A stretch of DNA of 64,000 bases from Miscanthus floridulus (GCF_019320115.1 NC_089591.1:56978078-57042077), one strand, 5' to 3'. Numbered from the stretch's first letter, positions 24,501 through 38,674 are shown. Notes: generated by a model not told the origin, from the letters alone. A program made the numbers and translations.

Positions 24501-27365
24501 GAATTATCATATCTGTCCAGAAAATTGAAATTTTGAATTAGCTGCCTTCAAGCATGGATTTGGAAGTTTAAATACTGATGAATTGGCCTAAAACTTTGTG
24601 AGCATGCTATACACATATAGTACTTGTTACTATACAGTTGGCATGAAGATTAGTTTATAAGAAAGTCAATTGTCAGCTTCAGCACTGTAGTTTTAGACCT
24701 TAGCAGTTTTGATAGAAAATTGATTTGACTGACCAAATGGAGCCCAAATGAGCTAAAATTTTCACAGCAGTTCGAGGATTCATGGTCCACATCTCATCCA
24801 AATTTCATACATATTGGACTAGTGGTCTAAGGGATATAATTTTTTTTCCAAGGAAGACTCAATCTAAAAACTCATTGTATTGAATTGGATTGCATTGTAA
24901 CAAGATTAAGTTGGCTCTCAAGATTAGTCATGAAGAATCAGTAAAATTGAGATGCATCAGTTTAGTCCAAAGGAGTTGCAATCAAATTACAAGCAACAAT
25001 AAGTAGTTACAATTAGTTGGAACTAGCTGAAATCAAATGAAAGCAACTGTAACCAGCTGAAACTAATTGGACTGCAAGCAGCTTGAAGGAGTTTGAGTCA
25101 ATTGAAATATAGTGTAAACTTCTCCCTTGACCTCATAATTATTGATGTGCATGAGTGTACTTTGTGTACCCTTGTATGCACAATTTGAGGGGGAGTTTAG
25201 CCTATATCTTGTGGGACTAATGGTTTCTTTCAAAGTTAATATTGAGTAGTCTCACACACATTAAAAAAGAACATCAAAGGAGGATGTATGGTTTGAATGG
25301 AATCCTTGGGTGCTCCAAAGGTTATTCTAGGAGGTCTTGGTCTTTATAAACCAAGTACTCCTGGTTTATTGTCGAATGCTCCAATCCTTTAGTGGAACTA
25401 GATTTGAATGAGTTGGAGAAAATAACTGAAGAGTGAGCTTTCATTGCTATTTCACCTCTCTATAGCTCATCATATGCACATAATCCATCCCATTGATCAC
25501 CCATGATCTTATCAACAAAGAGTGGTAACTCCTAGTTCACTATTTGCTAAATTCATGAATTTTACCTTTGCTCTATGTGTGAGTTGCTTTAGGTAAAGAA
25601 AGAACTAGGAACCAAATATGGATCTTGGATGATCATAAGAGCTCTAATTCACCATGAGTCAGCAAGTGAAGAACTATGGCTATCCAAATCATTAAGTCTG
25701 ACTTATGATGGTCATATCAATGTGGTGATCTATCTATCTTGGTGGTGGTATGTTTCCTTGGCATAATTTCAATTGTTGCAGATTTATCATGCCTTGACCA
25801 AGATATAGGATGAACTCCTCTTGACTCTTAAACCGATTCAAGTGCACTTCACAAGTAATTCGAGTACTTGATGCACATATTAAGGGGGAGCCTATTCTAT
25901 GTCTTGTGTTTTTGAGACTAACCTTTTCTTCTAGTGAATTTGTAGTCTCTCGGTGAGAATGAATTTCTCATGGGTATGCTACATTGACTCAATCCAAATT
26001 GGTTAAGTTATATCTCGTATTCATTTGGATTGCATTTTTATCTCTTAAGTAGCTACTTCCCATAATATAGCTTAAATTCCCTTGTTTGGACTTAATTGAC
26101 CAAAAGTGCATATGTTCTTGCCATCCATATATATGTATGCACTATCAAAAAGAGGGAATTTAGTCTATGTTATGAGGTTTTACAATTAGTGATCTACATG
26201 CCTTCCACATCCAAAATGATCACTAGTTGTGAAACTCTGGCTTGTGTAATTTAATGCTATCTCTTGTCTTTATGAGCATTCCCTAGATGACATCATGAGA
26301 TACAAGAATCCATTCCAATTGGCATCAACTTGTGACTCTCCTTCAAGTGGTGTCAAAACTATGAAGATCATATTTCAATTAGTATTAGTGGATAATCTTT
26401 CAATTCGGTATATCAAGAAATTGGTCCTCAGTTGGTATCTCAAAATGACAAGAAGAGCTAGCAATGGGATTTCAAACGAGATCAAGCACAAGTTTGTGAA
26501 ATCTTCATGAAGGTCATGATTAAAAGAGATGGGCACAAATGAAATCTTTTTGCATTATGCCAAGCCCATCAAAGCACTAAATCCAAAATATCATGATCAC
26601 GGTGGAGATTATGAGGCTTAGAACAAAGGTATATCGCTCCATGAACTCTTGTACTACCTTTGTGCATCTAGACCTTTACATGCTAGTGTGTGCATGTGTA
26701 TGCAATACTTTAAGTCACACCATGAGTTTGTTCTTGTGGTGATGATTAGAGAATTATTTAGATATTTGGTTGATATCTCTTGTGGTGATGGCATGAGTCA
26801 GTCTCATGTTAAAAGTGTCATCTAAGTGAGGTATGAGCCAAATATGCTAACTTATCAAGAATCTTGACTTAACATGTTGCATACTTTGTTTGATAGAAAA
26901 CTCAGGAGAGAAATCCTATATGCTAAACTTTTACCTACCTCTTGCCCTCACTTGTCTACCATTATTTTTTCCTTTTGGTGGAGAGATCCTTTTTGGAGAT
27001 TAATGCCAAAGGGGAAGAAATATTGAGAGAGTGTAAGGGAAAGAGATTGATATGAGGATTTAAAGGGGTAAAAGGGAGGCATATAAGATTTTTCAATTTT
27101 TATTGTGTTGTGTGTGCAAGGATAGTTTAAATTGATGCTCTTGATAAGGACCATATATGCTAGTGTGTGATGTTCATGCTTTGAATGATGTGTTATTTAT
27201 TTTCTTTGACTGCCACGTGCGGTAGTGCCACACTAACTCATGGAAGTGTCACACATGACAGCTTTAGAAACTTCTTAAGTGTATGAACTGCCATGAGCAT
27301 CACATTTATCATGATGACACCTTGCACCCCATGGATGCTAAGATATAGAAGAGTTCCCACACTTT
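21530..27365 (+). repeat. 5.83 kb tandem duplication, copy 2
   Basis: The junction at 21529/21530 joins CACACTTT of the Copia 3' region directly to CTCCTATGGGCG from inside the solo-LTR-like insertion, with no obvious shared sequence. Positions 21530-23193 repeat the end of that insertion, and AACAA follows at 23194-23198. Divergence from copy 1 is low in the AT-rich part and higher in the GC-rich part, as expected where methylated CG sites decay. Confidence 0.9.
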
Positions 27366-27513
27366 ATCTTGAATATGTGCATTTGGCATTTGAGGCCAAA
27401 ATTTGAATTTCCTTCAATGCACACATTTAGGGGGATCTCACTATACCATAGGATTCAAAATCCTATTATTTATCAATCTCTTGTAAGCTTTAATTGTGTT
27501 GTCATCAATCACC

Positions 27514-27526
27514 AAAAAGGAGGAGA
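27514..27526 (+). promoter_or_regulatory. Polypurine tract before truncated LTR
   Basis: AAAAAGGAGGAGA ends one base before the TG of the LTR. Its position fits the plus-strand primer of an LTR retrotransposon. Confidence 0.7.
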
Positions 27527-27527
27527 T

Positions 27528-29205
27528 TGTAAGTGCATCTAGCCCTTTAGTGGGTTTTGGTGAATTGAATGACAACACCATTAAAGGTCTAACAAGTTTG
27601 CTAAGTGTTAAACAAAAAATTGAGTTTATTGCATACACTTGTGGACTGTGGAATGAGAAGTGTATATAGGTTCAACAAGAAGGCAAACTTGATGATATTC
27701 CACATAATGTTCAAATCAAGGCCAAAATTATGTATTGTTGTGTTGGAAGATCACAGAAACAATATAGTTCAAGAGAAAGACAACAATGCAAATAGAGTTG
27801 ATGAAATGGCTTCTATGTTGAGGAATATCATAGTATCATGAGAAAGCAAGTATATTTGGCAAATATTAAAAGAGACATGAGTTAATGATTTTTTATTGGT
27901 CTTAATAATGGATTGCTTTGCATGAACAAGAAGAGTTCGATAGTGGATTAGCTTTGATCAAGGATTAGAGAATAAGTCAAGAATGCATAAGTGAAGAAAT
28001 ACCAAGCAAAGGTTTAAATGACAAAGGACACAACTCATATTAGATATAAGTTGGTCTCTATGTTGGTTTGCTTGTGTGGATAAAGATTTAGAAACTCACT
28101 TTGCATTGCTTTGATCAAGCTAGAAGTATGAAGATAGATATTGAAATGAGTATTAGGAGTGTCAAGCCAAAATGAAGAGGATATAAGGAATCATGAATTG
28201 GCTTGACCATATTGATATTGATTCATATATGTCTTTATGTGAATCAAACTAAAGATTGATTGATCTCAACATTGATATCTAGACGATATTCAAGCAAGGA
28301 TCATACTATTTAAGAAATGGTTTTTCAATGGATACTTAATGTGATGTGACTTGAGTATAGCTTAATAAGGTGAAGATAGCAAGGAAAGGGCTTCAAGAGA
28401 CTAAGCAAAGGTAAAGGGAAAGCGATGGCTTGAGGATCGAGGTACCAAGGCTAAGGTGAAGAAGAGAGTACTTGCATTGAGTCGAGTAACTAATCAAGCT
28501 ATGAGGAGTCATATTATGTTGAGGACCAAATCATTAGTGAAAGTGACTTGAAGCCATTGAGGTGAACTCATATGTATGGAAATGGTTCAAGTCATATGCT
28601 CAAGGTGTGTTTGCTCGAATAGATGAGATAAAGATGATTGCAACCCCTTATGAAGTGATATTGAGAAGAAATGGCATATGAAGACATTGAAGACTCAAGT
28701 GGTTAAAATGGTTCAAGTCACATGCTTAAGGCATAATGGGAATGAGGACAATAAATTCGATGATGGAGCCCCCTATTATAAAAAAGATGCGGTGACCAAC
28801 TCAAATGTGTTTAAATTCTTTAATATTTTGAATTTAAGTATAGGAAAAGCCATACTATAAAGAGGGACACAGTGCTTAAGCTAACATGTGCTACTAAGTG
28901 CTCAAACTTACACATGCATCCTCAGATTCACAGCCAAGATAGCCAACACTTCACTCTTACCCTTGCTGTCTTACCTAGTGCGGCACTGCCACTCCTAAAG
29001 ATAGGCACTATCGCAGTGTGGCACTGCCGCACTTGAGCCATGGCACTACCATGACTTAAGTGACCATTGGGGCTAGGGGGTATTTATACCTTTCTCCTTC
29101 CTCCCCAATGTCTCTAGGGAGCACTCCACTCATTCAGCTCGTCCAAAAACAGAAGAGAGTAGCTCTCTCTCTCCCTCACTCACCATTGGAGCCCCTCAAG
29201 CTTCT
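27528..29205 (+). mobile_element. Truncated Copia LTR, array copy 1
   Basis: It starts TGTAAGTGCATC and keeps the first 1678 of about 2404 LTR bases, including the TATA-like TATTTATA at 29081 and about 115 bases beyond it. The 3' part of the LTR and the primer-binding site are missing. Confidence 0.9.
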
Positions 29206-32200
29206 AGATTGTACAAGAAGAAGAGAAGAATAGGGAATTATCATATCTGTCCAGAAAATTGAAATTTTGAATTAGCTGCCTTCAAGCATGGATTTGGAAG
29301 TTTAAATACTGATGAATTGGCCTAAAACTTTGTGAGCATGCTATACACATATAGTACTTGTTACTATATAGTTGGCATGAAGATTAGTTTATAAGAAAGT
29401 CAATTGTCAGCTTCAGCACTGTAGTTTTAGACCTTAGCAGTTTTGATAGAAAATTGATTTGACTGACCAAATGGAGCCCAAATGAGCTAAAATTTTCACA
29501 GCAGTTAGAGGATTCATGGTCCACATCTCATCCAAATTTCATACATATTGGACTAGTGGTCTGAGGGATATAATTTTTTTTCCAAGGAAGACTGAATCTA
29601 AAAACTCATTGTATTGAATTGGATTGCATTGTAACAAGATTAAGTTGGCTCTCAAGATTAGTCATGAAGAATCAGTAAAATTGAGATGCATCAGTTTAGT
29701 CCAAAGGAGTTGCAATCAAATTACAAGCAACAATAAGTAGTTACAATCAGTTGGAACAAGCTGAAATCAAATGAAAGCAACTGTAACCAGCTGAAACTAA
29801 TTAGACTGCAAGCAGCTTGAAGGAGTTTGAGTCAATTGAAATATAGTGTAAACTTCTCCCTTGACCTCATAATTATTGATGTGCATGAGTGTACTTTGTG
29901 TACCCTTGTATGCACAATTTGAGGGGGAGTTTAGCCTATATCTTGTGGGACTAATGGTTTCTTTCAAAGTTAATATTGAGTAGTCTCACACACATTAAAA
30001 AAGAACATCAAAGGAGGATGTATGGTTTGAATGGAATCCTTGGGTGCTCCAAAGGTTATTCTAGGAGGTCTTGGTCTTTATAAACCAAGTACTCCTAGTT
30101 TATTGTCGAATGCTCCAATCCTTTAGTGGAACTAGATTTGAATGAGTTGGAGAAAATAACTGAAGAGTGAGCTTTCATTGCTATTTCACCTCTCTATAGC
30201 TCATCATATGCACATAATCCATCCCATTGATCACCCAGGATCTTATCAACAAAGAGTGGTAACTCCTAGTTCACTATTTGCTAAATTCATGAATTTTACC
30301 TTTGCTCTATGTGTGAGTTGCTTTAGGTAAAGAAAGAACTAGGAACCAAATATGGATCTTGGATGATCATAAGAGCTCTAATTCACCATGAGTCAGCAAG
30401 TGAAGAACTATGGATATCCAAATCATTAAGTCTGACTTATGATGGTCATATCAATGTGGTGATCTATCTATCTTGGTGGTGGTATGTTTCCTTGGCATAA
30501 TTTCAATTGTTGCAGATTTATCATGCCTTGACCAAGATATAGGATGAACTCCTCTTGACTCTTAAACTGATTCAAGTGCACTTCACAAGTAATTCGAGTA
30601 CTTGATGCACATATTAAGGGGGAGCCTATTCTATGTCTTGTGTTTTTGAGACTAACCTTTTCTTCTAGTGAATTTGTAGTCTCTCGGTGAGAATGAATTT
30701 CTCATGGGTATGCTACATTGACTCAATCCAAATTGGTTAAGTTATATCTCGTATTCATTTGGATTGCATTTTTATCTCTTAAGTAGCTACTTCCCATAAT
30801 ATAGCTTAAATTCCCTTGTTTGGACTTAATTGACCAAAAGTGCATATGTTCTTGCCATCCACATATATGTATGCACTATCAAAAAGAGGGAATTTAGTCT
30901 ATGTTATGAGGTTTTGCAATTAGTGATCTACATGCCTTCCACATCCAAAATGATCACTAGTTGTGAAACTCTGGCTTGTGTAATTTAATGCTATCTCTTG
31001 TCTTTATGAGCATTCCCTAGATGACATCATGAGATACAAGAATCCATTCCAATTGGCATCAACTTGTGACTCTCCTTCAAGTGGTGTCAAAACTATGAAG
31101 ATCATATTTCAATTAGTATTAGTGGATAATCTTTCAATTCGGTATATCAAGAAATTGGTCTTCAGTTGGTATCTCAAAATGACAAGAAGAGCTAGCAATG
31201 GAATTTCAAACGAGATCAAGCACAAGTTTGTGAAATCTTCATGAAGGTCATGATTAAAAGAGATGGGCACAAATGAAATCTTTTTGCATTATGCCAAGCC
31301 CATCAAAGCACTAAATCCAAAATATCATGATCGCGGTGGAGATTATGAGGCTTAGAACAAAGGTATATCGCTCCATGAACTCTTGTACTACCTTTGTGCA
31401 TCTAGACCTTTACATGCTAGTGTGTGCATGTGTATGCAATACTTTAAGTCACACCATGAGTTTGTTCTTGTGGTGATGATTAGAGAATTATTTAGATATT
31501 TGGTTGATATCTCTTGTGGTGATGGCATGAGTCAGTCTCATGTTAAAAGTGTCATCTAAGTGAGGTATGAGCCAAATATGCTAACTTATCAAGAATCTTG
31601 ACTTAACATGTTGCATACTTTGTTTGATAGAAAACTCAGGAGAGAAATCCTATATGCTAAACTTTTACCTACCTCTTGCCCTCACTTGTCTACCATTATT
31701 TTTTCCTTTTGGTGGAGAGATCCTTTTTGGAGATTAATGCCAAAGGGGAAGAAATATTGAGAGAGTGTAAGGGAAAGAGATTGATATGAGGATTTAAAGG
31801 GGTAAAAGGGAGGCATATAAGATTTTTCAATTTTTATTGTGTTGTGTGTGCAAGGATAGTTTAAATTGATGCTCTTGATAAGGACCATATATGCTAGTGT
31901 GTGATGTTCATGCTTTGAATGATGTGTTATTTATTTTCTTTGACTGCCACGTGCGGTAGTGCCACGCTAACTCATGGAAGTGTCACACATGACAGCTTCA
32001 GAAACTTCTTAAGTGTATGAACTGCCATGAGCATCACGTTTATCATGATGACACCTTGCACCACATGGATGCTAAGATATAGAAGAGTTCCCACACTTTA
32101 TCTTGAATATGTGCATTTGGCATTTGAGGCCAAAATTTGAATTTCCTTCAATGCACACATTTAGGGGGATCTCACTATACCATAGGATTCAAAATCCTAT

Positions 32201-32247
32201 TATTTATCAATCTCTTGTAAGCTTTAATTGTGTTGTCATCAATCACC

Positions 32248-32260
32248 AAAAAGGAGGAGA
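32248..32260 (+). promoter_or_regulatory. Polypurine tract before truncated LTR
   Basis: The same AAAAAGGAGGAGA sits before the LTR of array copy 2. Confidence 0.7.
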
Positions 32261-32261
32261 T

Positions 32262-33940
32262 TGTAAGTGCATCTAGCCCTTTAGTGGATTTTGGTGAATT
32301 GAATGACAACACCATTAAAGGTCTAACAAGTTTGCTAAGTGTTAAACAAAAAAATTGAGTTTATTGCATACACTTGTGGACTGTGGAATGAGAAGTGTAT
32401 ATAGGTTCAACAAGAAGGCAAACTTGATGATATTCCACATAATGATCAAATCAAGGCCAAAATTATGTATTGTTGTGTTGGAAGATCACAGAAACAATAT
32501 AGTTCAAGAGAAAGACAACAATGCAAATAGAGTTGATGAAATGGCTTCTATGTTGAGGAATATCATAGTATCATGAGAAAGCAAGTATATTTGGCAAATA
32601 TTAAAAGAGACATGAGTTAATGATTTTTGATTGGTCTTAATAATGGATTGCTTTGCATGAACAAGAAGAGTTCGATAGTGGATTAGCTTTGATCAAGGAT
32701 TAGAGAATAAGTCAAGAATGCATAAGTGAAGAAATACCAAGCAAAGGTTTAAATGACAAAGGACACAACTCATATTGGATATAAGTTGGTCTCTATGGTT
32801 GTTTGCTTGTGTGGATAAAGATTTAGAAACTCACTTTGCATTGCTTTGATCAAGCTAGAAGTATGAAGATAGATATTGAAATGAGTATTAGGAGTGTCAA
32901 GCCAAAATGAAGAGGATATAAGGAATCATGAATTGGCTTGACCATATTGATATTGATTCATATATGTCTTTATGTGAATCAAACTAAAGCTTGATTGATC
33001 TCAACATTGATATCTAGACGATATTCAAGCAAGGATCATACTATTTAAGAAATGGTTTTTCAATGGATACTTAATGTGATGTGACTTGAGTATAGCTTAA
33101 TAAGGTGAAGATAGCAAGGAAAGGGCTTCAAGAGACTAAGCAAAGGTAAAGGGAAAGCGATGGCTTGAGGATCGAGGTACCATGGCTAAGGTGAAGAAGA
33201 GAGTACTTGCATTGAGTCGAGTAACTAATTAAGCTATGAGGAGTCATATTATGTTGAGGACCAAATCATTAGTGAAAGTGACTTGAAGCCATTGAGGTGA
33301 ACTCATATGTATGGAAATGGTTCAAGTCATATGCTCAAGGTGTGTTTGCTCGAATAGATGAGATAAAGATGATTGTAACCCCTTATGAAGTGATATTGAG
33401 AAGAAATGGCATATGAAGACATTGAAGACTCAAGTGGTTAAAATGGTTCAAGTCACATGCTTAAGGCATAATGGGAATGAGGACAATAAATTCGATGATG
33501 GAGCCCCCTATTATAAAAAAGATGCGGTGACCAACTCAAAGGTGTTTAAATTCTTTAATATTTTGAATTTAAGTATAGGAAAAGCCATACTATAAAGAGG
33601 GACACAGTGCTTAAGCTAACATGTGCTACTAAGTGCTCAAACTTACACATGCATCCTCAGATTCACAGCCAAGATAGCCAACACTTCACTCTTACCCTTG
33701 CTGTCTTACCTAGTGCGGCACTGCCACTCCTAAAGATAGGCACTATCGCAGTGCGGCACTGCCGCACTTGAGCCATGGCACTACCATGACTTAAGTGACC
33801 ATTGGGGCTAGGGGGTATTTATACCTTTCTCCTTCCTCCCCAATGTCTCTAGGGAGCACTCCACTCATTCAGCTCGTCCAAAAACAGAAGAGAGTAGCTC
33901 TCTCTCTCCCTCACTCACCATTGGAGCCCCTCAAGCTTCT
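32262..33940 (+). mobile_element. Truncated Copia LTR, array copy 2
   Basis: It has the same start and the same break point as the LTR at 27528-29205, with the TATA-like motif at 33816. It differs from its neighbours at a few positions, such as an extra A in the A-run near 32347 and ATGATCAAATC instead of ATGTTCAAATC near 32443. Confidence 0.9.
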
Positions 33941-36900
33941 AGATTGTACAAGAAGAAGAGAAGAATAGGGAATTATCATATCTGTCCAGAAAATTGAAAT
34001 TTTGAATTAGCTGCCTTCAAGCATGGATTTGGAAGTTTAAATACTGATGAATTGGCCTAAAACTTTGTGAGCATGCTATACACATATAGTACTTGTTACT
34101 ATACAGTTGGCATGAAGATTAGTTTATAAGAAAGTCAATTGTTAGCTTCAGCACTGTAGTTTTAGACCTTAGCAGTTTTGATAGAAAATTGATTTGACTG
34201 ACCAAATGGAGCCCAAATGAGCTAAAATTTTCACAGCAGTTAGAGGATTCATGGTCCACATCTCATCCAAATTTCATACATATTGGACTAGTGGTCTGAG
34301 GGATATAATTTTTTTTCCAAGGAAGACTGAATCTAAAAACTCATTGCATTGAATTGGATTGCATTGTAACAAGATTAAGTTGGCTCTCAAGATTAGTCAT
34401 GAAGAATCAGTAAAATTGAGATGCATCAGTTTAGTCCAAAGGAGTTGCAATCAAATTACAAGCAACAATAAGTAGTTACAATTAGTTGGAACTAGCTGAA
34501 ATCAAATGAAAGCAACTGTAACCAGCTGAAACTAATTGGACTGCAAACAGCTTGAAGGAGTTTGAGTCAATTGAAATATAGTGTAAACTTCTCCCTTGAC
34601 CTCATAATTATTGATGTGCATGAGTGTACTTTGTGTACCCTTGTATGCACAATTTGAGGGGGAGTTTAGCCTATATCTTGTGGGACTAATGGTTTCTTTC
34701 AAAGTTAATATTGAGTAGTCTCACACACATTAAAAAAGAACATCAAAGGAGGATGTATGGTTTGAATGGAATCCTTGGGTGCTCCAAATGTTATTCTAGG
34801 AAGTCTTGGTCTTTATAAACCAAGTACTCCTGGTTTATTGTCGAATGCTCCAATCCTTTAGTGGAACTAGATTTGAATGAGTTGGAGAAAATAACTGAAG
34901 AGTGAGCTTTCATTGCTATTTCACCTCTCTATAGCTCATCATATGCACATAATCCATCCCATTGATCACCCAGGATCTTATCAACAAAGAGTGGTAACTC
35001 CTAGTTCACTATTTGCTAAATTCATGAATTTTACCTTTGCTCTATGTGTGAGTTGCTTTAGGTAAAGAAAGAACTAGGAACCAAATATGGATCTTGGATG
35101 ATCATAAGAGCTCTAATTCACCATGAGTCAGCAAGTGAAGAACTATGGCTATCCAAATCATTAAGTCTGACTTATGATGGTCATATCAATATGGTGATCT
35201 ATCTATCTTGGTGGTGGTATGTTTCCTTGGCATAATTTCAATTGTTGCAGATTTATCATGCCTTGACCAAGATATAGGATGAACTCCTCTTGACTCTTAA
35301 ACCGATTCAAGTGCACTTCACAAGTAATTCGAGTACTTGATGCACATATTAAGGGGGAGCCTATTCTATGTCTTGTGTTTTTGAGACTAACCTTTTCTTC
35401 TAGTGAATTTGTAGTCTCTCGGTGAGAATGAATTTCTCATGGGTATGCTACATTGACTCAATCCAAATTGGTTAAGTTATATCTCGTATTCATTTGGATT
35501 GCATTTTTATCTCTTAAGTAGCTACTTCCCATAATATAGCTTAAATTCCCTTGTTTGGACTTAATTGACCAAAAGTGCATATGTTCTTGCCATCCACATA
35601 TATGTATGCACTATCAAAAAGAGGGAATTTAGTCTATGTTATGAGGTTTTGCAATTAGTGATCTACATGCCTTCTACATCCAAAATGATCACTAGTTGTG
35701 AAACTCTGGCTTGTGTAATTTAATGCTATCTCTTGTCTTTATGAGCATTCCCTAGATGACATCATGAGATACAAGAATCCATTCCAATTGGCATCAACTT
35801 GTGACTCTCCTTCAAGTGGTGTCAAAACTATGAAGATTATATTTCAATTAGTATTAGTGGATAATCTTTCAATTCGGTATATCAAGAAATTGGTCTTCAG
35901 TTGGTATCTCAAAATGACAAAAAGAGCTAGCAATGGAATTTCAAACGAGATCAAGCACAAGTTTGTGAAATCTTCATGAAGGTCATGATTAAAAGAGATG
36001 GGCACAAATGAAATCTTTTTGCATTATACCAAGCCCATCAAAGCACTAAATCCAAAATATCATGATCGCGGTGGAGATTATGAGGCTTAGAACAAAGGTA
36101 TATTGCTCCATGAACTCTTGTACTACCTTTGTGCATCTAGACCTTTACATGCTAGTGTGTGCATGTGTATGCAATACTTTAAGTCACACCATGAGTTTGT
36201 TCTTGTGGTGATGATTAGAGAATTATTTAGATATTTGGTTGATATCTCTTGTGGTGATGGCATGAGTCAGTCTCATGTTAAAAGTGTCATCTAAGTGAGG
36301 TATGAGCCAAATATGCTAACTTATCAAGAATCTTGACATAACATGTTGCATACTTTGTTTGATAGAAAACTCAGGAGAGAAATCCTATATGCTAAACTTT
36401 TACCTACCTCTTGCCCTCACTTGTCTACCATTATTTTTTCCTTTTGGTGGAGAGATCCTTTTTGGAGATTAATGCCAAAGGGGAAGAAATATTGAGAGAG
36501 TGTAAGGGAAAGAGATTGATATGAGGATTTAAAGGGGTAAAAGGGAGGCATATAAGATTTTTCAATTTTTATTGTGTTGTGTGTGCAAGGATAGTTTAAA
36601 TTGATGCTCTTGATAAGGACCATATATGCTAGTGTGTGATGTTCATGCTTTGAATGATGTGTTATTTATTTTCTTTGACTGCCACGTGCGGTAGTGCCAC
36701 GCTAACTCATGGAAGTGTCACACATGACAGCTTTAGAAACTTCTTAAGTGTATGAACTGCCATGAGCATCACGTTTATCATGATGACACCTTGCACCCCA
36801 CGGATGCTAAGATATAGAAGAGTTCCCACACTTTATCTTGAATATGTGCATTTGGCATTTGAGGCCAAAATTTGAATTTCCTTCAATACACACATTTAGG

Positions 36901-38674
36901 GGGATCTCACTATACCATAGGATTCAAAATCCTATTATTTATCAATCTCTTGTAAGCTTTAATTGTGTTGTCATCAATCACCAAAAAGGAGGAGATTGTA
37001 AGTGCATCTAGCCCTTTAGTGGGTTTTGGTGAATTGAATGACAACACCATTAAAGGTCTAACAAGTTTGCTAAGTGTTAAACAAAAAATTGAGTTTATTG
37101 CATACACTTGTGGACTGTGGAATGAGAAGTGTATATAGGTTCAACAAGAAGGCAAACTTGATGATATTCCACATAATGTTCAAATCAAGGCCAAAATTAT
37201 GTATTGTTGTGTTGGAAGATCACAGAAATAATATAGTTCAAGAGAAAGACAACAATGCAAATGGAGTTGATGAAATGGCTTCTATGTTGAGGAATATCAT
37301 AGTATCATGAGAAAGCAAGTATATTTGGCAAATATTAAAAGAGACATGAGTTAATGATTTTTGATTGGTCTTAATAATGGATTGCTTTGCATGAACAAGA
37401 AGAGTTCGATAGTGGATTAGCTTTGATCAAGGATTAGAGAATAAGTCAAGAATGCATAAGTGAAGAAATACCAAGCAAAGGTTTAAATGACAAAGGACAC
37501 AACTCATATTGGATATAAGTTGGTCTCTATGTTGGTTTGCTTGTGTGGATAAAGATTTAGAAACTCACTTTGCATTGCTTTGATCAAGCTAGAAGTATGA
37601 AGATAGATATTGAAATGAGTATTAGGAGTGTCAAGCCAAAATGAAGAGGATATAAGGAATCATGAATTGGCTTGACCATATTGATATTGATTCATATATG
37701 TCTTTATGTGAATCAAACTAAAGCTTGATTGATCTCAACATTGATATCTAGACGATATTCAAGTAAGGATCATACTATTTAAGAAATGGTTTTTCAATGG
37801 ATACTTAATGTGATGTGACTTGAGTATAGCTTAATAAGGTGAAGATAGCAAGGAAAGGGCTTCAAGAGACTAAGCAAAGGTAAAGGGAAAGCAATGGCTT
37901 GAGGATCGAGGTACCATGGCTAAGGTGAAGAAGAGAGTACTTGCATTGAGTCGAGTAACTAATCAAGCTATGAGGAGTCATATTATGTTGAGGACCAAAT
38001 CATTAGTGAAAGTGACTTGAAGCCATTGAGGTGAACTCATATGTATGGAAATGGTTCAAGTCATATGCTCAAGGTGTGTTTGCTCGAATAGATGAGATAA
38101 AGATGATTGCAACCCCTTATGAAGTGATATTGAGAAGAAATGGCATATGAAGACATTGAAGACTCAAGTGGTTAAAATGGTTCAAGTCACATGCTTAAGG
38201 CATAATGGGAATGAGGACAATAAATTCGATGATGGAGCCCCCTATTATAAAAAAGATGCGGTGACCAACTCAAAGGTGTTTAAATTCTTTAATATTTTGA
38301 ATTTAAGTATAGGAAAAGCCATACTATAAAGAGGGACACAGTGCTTAAGCTAACATGTGCTACTAAGTGCTCAAACTTACACATGCATCCTCAGATTCAC
38401 AGCCAAGATAGCCAACACTTCACTCTTACCCTTGCTGTCTTACCTAGTGCGGCACTGCCACTCCTAAAGATAGGCACTATTGTAGTGCGGCACTGCCGCA
38501 CTTGAGCCATGGCACTACCATGACTTAAGTGACCATTGGGGCTAGGGGGTATTTATACCTTTCTCCTTCCTCCCCAATGTCTCTAGGGAGCACTCCACTC
38601 ATTCAGCTCGTCCAAAAACAGAAGAGAGTAGCTCTCTCTCTCCCTCACTCACCATTGGAGCCCCTCAAGCTTCT
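33941..38674 (+). repeat. 4.73 kb tandem unit, copy 3
   Basis: It is 4734 bp. Unlike the other two units, the LTR does not break at CTTCT (38670-38674) but continues into the full LTR to 39400. Copy 3 is therefore where the original 3' end of the element is preserved. Confidence 0.95.
36983..36995 (+). promoter_or_regulatory. Polypurine tract before the 3' LTR
   Basis: AAAAAGGAGGAGA ends one base before the TG of the complete 3' LTR. It is the plus-strand priming site of the original element. Confidence 0.75.

Larger units (their letters stand above)
24472..29205 (+). repeat. 4.73 kb tandem unit, copy 1
   Basis: The unit starts AGATTGTACAAGAAG and runs through the Copia 3' internal region into the first 1678 bases of an LTR, which stops at CCTCAAGCTTCT (29205). 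There it joins directly to the next AGATTGTACAAG. This copy is continuous on its left with the rest of the 5.83 kb copy 2, so it is the parent position. Confidence 0.95.
29206..33940 (+). repeat. 4.73 kb tandem unit, copy 2
   Basis: It is 4735 bp: internal 29206-32261 plus truncated LTR 32262-33940. Its right junction is the same as that of copy 1. Differences from the neighbouring units are of the order of one percent by eye. Confidence 0.95.

Noticed and set aside
24472..38674. Triplication as pure assembly duplication
   Set aside because: The copies differ at scattered positions and the differences sort into a consistent order, which identical assembly duplicates would not. The possibility is kept open in the finding because reads cannot be checked here.
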